64,000 bases of DNA from Porogramme epimiltina. Its lineage: Eukaryota; Basidiomycota; Agaricomycetes; Polyporales; Polyporaceae. How positions within the stretch are numbered: position 1 is the stretch's first letter; each line of letters opens with the position of its first letter. The notes beneath the pieces are model-generated. The model made no database searches. It saw only the letters and a program-made list of their open reading frames with translations, and was not told the origin of the DNA. Below are positions 59,156-64,000 of the stretch, in pieces. The stretch is taken from the NCBI GenBank assembly GCA_900155495.1, contig FTLJ01000012.1, positions 17,232 to 81,231 on the forward strand. The letters are read 5' to 3'. The translations under genes and the position numbers were made by a program.

Positions 59156-59449
59156 GTAGAAGAAGTTGAAGCAGAAAAAGTTGGTCGCAGCAGCTGCTGG
59201 CGGGAGAGGTACAAGGACTCGACGCGACACGACGCGACGGTGGCGGAAGTCGTTTGGACGCGTACGCGGAGTTTGAAAGCGTGTCAACTCCGCGCACCGC
59301 GCCCAACATGCTTGTTGTCATTGCTATGTTCTTAGAGCTCTCACCATCATGGTGACTATCGCCTTCTTTATGCAACGTTAATGCCCATCATGAAGAGCTT
59401 CCGCCTCATTTGCAAAGAAGATGCCGCAACACACTATTAGAGCGCATAC
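59156..59449. promoter_or_regulatory. divergent region upstream of DUT1
   Basis: Contains the 59268-59400 segment repeated at 55265-55400. No gene supported. Confidence 0.45.
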
Positions 59450-60510
59450 ATGCCGTTCGAAGACCCCAGCCGTCACGAAATTATAACGGCGCCTGTTCTC
59501 ACCTGGGCTGCCTCAGACGTGACTGCGACGAACACAAATGTCTTTCAATACAGAGTGCTCAGCGGCTTCACGGAGATGAAGTAAGTGGCTCGTACAATAC
59601 CCGCGTCGAACCTGCTTAGCCTCGTGTTCACGGCTGTATAGAACGAAAGGGAACATTTGCATACCAGATAATACTTGCCGGTACATCAATAATAACGTGA
59701 GTTGGTTATCCAAATGCTCCTTCGCGGAGCTCATTCATAAGCTCACTAGAATGCCACTTTCCGCGATCTTATGCGGTTTGGGAACATCTATACCGTCTCA
59801 GGTCATTTTGGAAACCGCATAGATCCCAACTATAGTACCATCGGACGGTTGCAGAAGCGCACAAGCGGCCTCCACTTTAGCGAGGTTGGCTCCGGTGCGA
59901 CGCCGTGCATAACGGCCTGGATCGGTCGGAGCATAGTCGAGGGCGTTCGCCCACCTAAATCAGGCTTTACGTCTCGCGCTCCTCGTCGGAGACGATGCGG
60001 AGGGTGGACGAGGCGCGCGAGGACCGCGTCGCCGTCCATTCGCTCCTCTTCTCGAAGGACGAGCTGAACGCCAAGGCGATATTGTTAATGATGACGGCGG
60101 GTAGCTCCGAGTCCGCTCCGTCGTTCATGCACCGCGTTTTAGTGAGTTTATTAACGTTGCGAATTCTTCTTCGGCGCGCTGGGCTCATCTAGGTCGTCCT
60201 CCATAGTCCAGAGGAACAGTTCAACTGCGTGGAGTTTCCGAACAAGGTCGAGCAGACCGTGTCGGAGCTCAACCTTGCGCCACTCGTGACCCTAGAAGCA
60301 ACGTCTAGTCCTGCCCCAGTCCTTCGTCTCCACGAGCCCGAGCAAGAAGAAGGCCGGGTTCAAAATGGGATAGCCGACGATCGTCGACCCCTCCGACCCC
60401 TTCTTCGACCCAGCGATCGCTCGCGCGCTCTGCGAGACCGTCACCAGACTGTTCGTTCGGGCCGGTGTGGACACGGGAAAGGTCCTCGTGGCGGACGAGG
60501 CGCACAGGGT
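59450..60510 (+). pseudogene. disrupted P-loop NTPase-like gene with DEAH motif
   Basis: Exon-like pieces in order: MPFEDPSRHEIITAPVLTWA (ATG at 59450) to GFTEMK; TKGNICIPDNTCRYINNN; NATFRDLMRFGNIYT; then MRRVDEAREDRVAVHSLLFS, KAILLMMTAGSSESAPSFMH; EEQFNCVEFPNKVEQTVSEL; FVSTSPSKKKAGFKMG; and IVDPSDPFFDPAIARALCET, LFVRAGVDTGKVLVADEAHR. The last piece strongly resembles the Walker-B region of a P-loop ATPase family that is common in agaricomycetes. An in-frame TAG (60371-60373) lies exactly where the family reads KMGDLTIVD. A frame change near 60300 needs a too-short intron, and the sequence diverges after DEAHR, shortly before the poly-C gap. Either a pseudogene or a gene damaged by assembly errors. 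Confidence 0.5.
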
Positions 60511-60727
60511 GGGCCACCCGCCCTGCATTCCGCCGTCCTCCCGGGTCGCGACATACCGCACGCAGCACCTCTCGACGACCCGGGGTCCTGGCGGGCCTCA
60601 CGAGGGCGCGAGCAGCGCTGGCTCGACAGCAGCGACATCCCGCTACGCGGGCCGTCAACAGCACACAATGCGCACCCGCCACCGCCCAACTCTCACAGCC
60701 GGGACCTATACCGCGGACCACCTCCGA
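60511..60727. other. GC-rich DNA before the assembly gap
   Basis: Divergent from the expected continuation of the P-loop gene. No coding region supported. Confidence 0.4.
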
Positions 60728-60778
60728 CCCCCCCCCCCCCCCCCNNCCCCGGGCCCCCCCCCCCCCCCCCCCCCCCCC
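60728..60778. other. poly-C tract with two unresolved bases (gap)
   Basis: Almost pure C for about 51 bases, broken by NN at 60745-60746 and GGG. Such a tract is most likely an assembly join or failed read rather than real sequence. Confidence 0.85.
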
Positions 60779-63700
60779 GTGATTGGTGCGCCAGCCTCAG
60801 AGCCTGCTGCTCTTCCGCCGGTACTGATAGACCCACCACAGGTTCCCGTCGCCTGCGCGGCGGGACGCGATCACGAAGCGCGTCTCTGTCTCTGTGCAGA
60901 ATCCTCCCGCGCGACGGCGCGTTCCATCACGTCAGGTGCGACCAACAGCCCCTCACGCCTCGCAGACGCGTCGGGCACCGCCAGGCACGCGCTGCGGAGG
61001 GGCCGCCCGGCGCGTCCGGCTGCATGTGCCAAAGCGGCTGGCGGCTTTCTAACGGGCAGGCGGGCGGGCGAAGCGGTCGCCCTCGCGCCGTCCGGGCTGG
61101 AGAGGCTTCCCGCGTCGCCCCTCAGGGAAAGCGTGCGCCCAAGAGCCCAGACCGCGACGCGCGAGCCGCGGCGTCCGGCCGCCTCTGCTTCCTCATGCGC
61201 ACTCGGCTGCGGGTCGCAGTCGGTTGCGTCGGCGGCCCCTGCGGAAGCCTGGGTGGATGTAAATGAGCCCGGTGTGGCGGCTGGCCGCGTTCGCTGAGGA
61301 GATGATGTAGTGCGGTGCAGGCCCATATGAAGGCGACCTCCCTTCCTGATGCAACGCCAATATGCCACTTACGGGCGCACTGGGGCCAGCCGCGCCCCCC
61401 GGTCGCCAGTATACGACATTGCGTAGAGCCGGGTGGGAGCCCCCCGCCGCGATCCAAGTAAACCGGAGTTCCAGCAAGCCAAGCGCCCAGGGCGCGAACT
61501 TGAAGAACCCCCCATGCGCTCGGCCATGTCCGACGCGCACCGGCCGTTTCCAGTGCCCACCTCCCACCTCCCATATGAATCCCATGGGCCGTCCGTGTCG
61601 GCCATAGAGTCGCAGAGGGACGTCCGTCCGTCCGTCCGGGCCCTGCGTCGCGACACAGCCCTCGGCTCCTTTTTGTGGGAGCCGTGCGCGCGGCGCATGG
61701 GAACGCCGAACGGTTCTTCTAGGCAAAACATACGCAAAACGGATAATTGCGCTTCGTCGGCCGTGTGCGCGCGGGCGTGCGCGGGCGTGAGCGGACGGGG
61801 GGGTGGGGGCCACTCTGTCTGTATACAGACAGGCAGTCTGGGCCCGCCCGCGTGCAGCAGCACCTGGGCGAAGCAAGCCTCTCGCCCGGCGGGGCGGTAA
61901 AGACTGTATGCATATGCTCTCCCCCCATCCCGCCCCTCTCCCTCCCTCCTTCCAAGCTTTCATCTCCGCGGGGCCGGGCTGTCAGCCTGCCAGGGTAGGC
62001 CCCCGCCCACCCGTCCATCCACTCACAGCCCGCAGGCGTGGCGCGCGGGAACCGGCGGACCTCCGCGGACGACGCACGGCGCGGCGCTCCCCAGATCTCC
62101 AACCCCGCGAAGTGTCCCCCGCCGCTCGCCGGGGGGCCGCGCTGAGATCGCGCACGTGGGCGCGGCGGGCGGTATACGTACTGCCTACTGCGTATGCACC
62201 GCGCGAGAGGTTACACGACAGGACAGGACAGGACAGGACAGGACAGGACCAGGGCAGGGAAGGGCTGCGGTCGCGACCCGCGACTCGCGACGCTTCGCGG
62301 CGTCCGGGGTGGTCGACCGTTCATCTCGGAGTGCCCAAGTCGGCGACAGGGCCTGTCGGGTTGGCGGGTCGTCGTCGGCCGCGGCGGTCTCAGGCCCTCA
62401 GGGATGGGTGGGGTGGGCTTTTTCACGCTTGCTGATGATCAGCGCCGCAGCCCGTGGCGTCGTCCTTCGCCAGCGCGTTTTCGTCGCAGCGAACCGTTTC
62501 GAACCCCCGGCGCTCATTGAACTTCGCTCAGCGCTCAGCAAGCGGGAGTCGCGGTTCCCATCCCCGCGCGCGAACGCCCAGCGGCGGAAATCTCAGCGCA
62601 GGTTCCAGGACGACGTCCCCCCCTTCCTTCTGCCAAGATAAAAATCTGTTGCGCACGCACGCGCGCGCCAACGGCGGTGAGTCGCGCGGTTTCGACGCCT
62701 TTTGTCCACACAGAGACGGTCTGATGGCAGGCAGGCCCTGCAGATGCCGTGTTTTTACGAGCGGTTACGTACCCGCTGTAAGATTTCGCGCAGCGTTCTT
62801 ACGACACGGCCCTTGCACGACCCCCTCGCGCCGCCGCACAGAGAACTGCTAGAGCCAAGCCTCGACGCTCGAGGGGCTCAGGGAGCGCAGCGCGGCGGAC
62901 GCGAACCAGGCGCGGCCCCAGCGCGAACGGCGCCCAGCCGCACTCGCTGTGACGTACCGCCGCCGGGACGCCACCGTGCGTGCGTGCGCGCGGGATGTAA
63001 ATCGCGACCGGTCTCATATCATCAGGGTGGTGATGATCTGTGGGCGGATCGCGCGCGTCCACACCCACACGCCCCCGCTCGATATCACCCTCGCCCCTCG
63101 CGCCCATCCACTGCGCGCGGGGAAGGGCGGATCGGCCCACGTCTCGCTGACCAGACGGGTCTGACGCAGCAGCGTCAGCAGCAGCAGCAGCAACGGCGCA
63201 CGCGCGCGCGCAGGCTGAGCATTGAATGGCGCACCCGCCGCGCCAATCTTTCGCGTGGCGTTTGTGGGCGCGGCGGCGCGCTCCTGAGGCTGCGAGGCGC
63301 GCGCAACGCGACGCGACGCAAAGGGCACCCGAGCCGCCGCCTCCGCCGTCTTTGCCTTCGCCGCCGCCCCTCACGCGCACGTCTCACACAACCCCGGACC
63401 CCCACCTGGGACGTCCGATCCCCGATGATGCCCACCGGCCGGCGCGGGAGGCTCCCGCGCCTCGCGCCTGGCGCGCACACAGGGCCCGCGTCGCGCGATT
63501 TGCAAAGAGGAACTTGCGGGAACAGCAGCCGGCCCTGGCCGGGGGCCTCCTCCCTGCCCCACCCCTCCTCCTTCGATCCTTCCTCATCTATCTGCGCGGA
63601 CCGGCCCTCAAGCACCCCCCGCGCACCAGCCGCCCGCGTCCCGCCGCACTCGCGGCATCGGACCCTCGCGCGGCGCCTGGCTTGAACCCCGGGCGCCCGG

Positions 63701-64000
63701 GCGCGCGCACGGGGCGCACAGAGGGGTGGTTCGCGGGCGCCCCCCGCGCGCACGTCGCGGCAGGAACGGGGGCGCCAGTCAGGAAAAAGGGGGAGGCATC
63801 GATGGGCTCGGGCGTGAGGCTTCGGGCTTCGGGCTTCGCGAAGGGCGGATGGCGACCCCGCCCGGGCTGTCGCGGCATGCCCGCGGGCGCGGGGGAGGCG
63901 CGCGCGAGCGCCCCGGGCGGCGATTCGCGCTCCTCGCCGCGCGGGCCTTCTCCCTGCGCGCGCGCTTCCCAGGGCGACGGCGGAGGGGGCGGGTGGGAGG
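60779..64000. other. 3.2 kb of very GC-rich DNA, no gene supported
   Basis: Long open frames on both strands come from high GC. I find no splice chain, no conserved motif and no rRNA or tRNA signature. Short tandem repeats: GGACA x5.5 (62217-62249), GTCC (about 61622-61637), CAG (about 63175-63196) and CTTCGGG (about 63815-63838). Confidence 0.5.
62217..62249. repeat. GGACA tandem repeat
   Basis: Five perfect GGACA units plus partial units on both sides. Confidence 0.9.

Noticed and set aside
60229..61297. Open frames crossing the poly-C gap
   Set aside because: They translate through homopolymer C and unresolved bases, giving meaningless poly-Pro joins.
62217..62249. Telomere-like or CRISPR-like array
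   Set aside because: Simple GGACA pentamer repeat with no spacers and not a fungal telomere unit.
63014..63753. Long frames in the terminal GC-rich DNA
   Set aside because: Open on many frames at once; Arg/Ala/Pro-rich; no conserved segment.

Overview
The window is nuclear DNA of a filamentous basidiomycete, most likely an agaricomycete of the polypore type. Almost every gene is broken by many 45-70 base GT-AG introns. Coding regions are GC-rich, and the products match fungal families: EPL1, PRP31, ISU1, GPC1, TAD1, MCC beta subunit, dUTPase, NIPA and an EF-hand MscS channel. All gene models below were spliced by eye from splice signals and protein continuity, so small exon shifts are possible.

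Layout. 1-1963: 3' part of a NIPA-type Mg transporter. 2160-6150: a tandem ~2.1 kb duplication, each copy with one unknown two-exon gene. 7067-27545: a dense housekeeping block: a one-TM unknown protein, WDR89-like WD40 protein, mitochondrial methylcrotonyl-CoA carboxylase beta, EPL1 (NuA4), two doubtful small genes, PRP31, ISU1, GPC1, TAD1, a 99-aa basic protein and a conserved unknown. 27546-34074: a gene-poor stretch with one small spliced gene and one strong palindrome. 34075-38730: a short coiled-coil protein and a mechanosensitive channel with an EF hand. 39297-59155: an accessory region with four related cytochrome P450 genes, a secreted GPI-anchor-like protein and its decayed copy, a secreted protein of unknown function, an HNH-nuclease-like gene and dUTPase. 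59450-60510: a disrupted P-loop/DEAH gene that runs into a poly-C tract with two unresolved bases. 60780-64000: very GC-rich DNA in which I support no gene.

How it fits together. The right half was built by repeated local duplication. A [secreted protein + P450] unit was copied and one secreted-protein copy died. A second P450 unit was copied together with the DNA beside the dUTPase gene. A ~400 bp upstream segment is shared by two otherwise unrelated minus-strand genes. All four P450s are intact, and in each the oxygen-activation motif sits on a 14-nt microexon. Whether the P450s and secreted proteins form one pathway cannot be told from sequence; no synthase-type backbone enzyme is present in the window.
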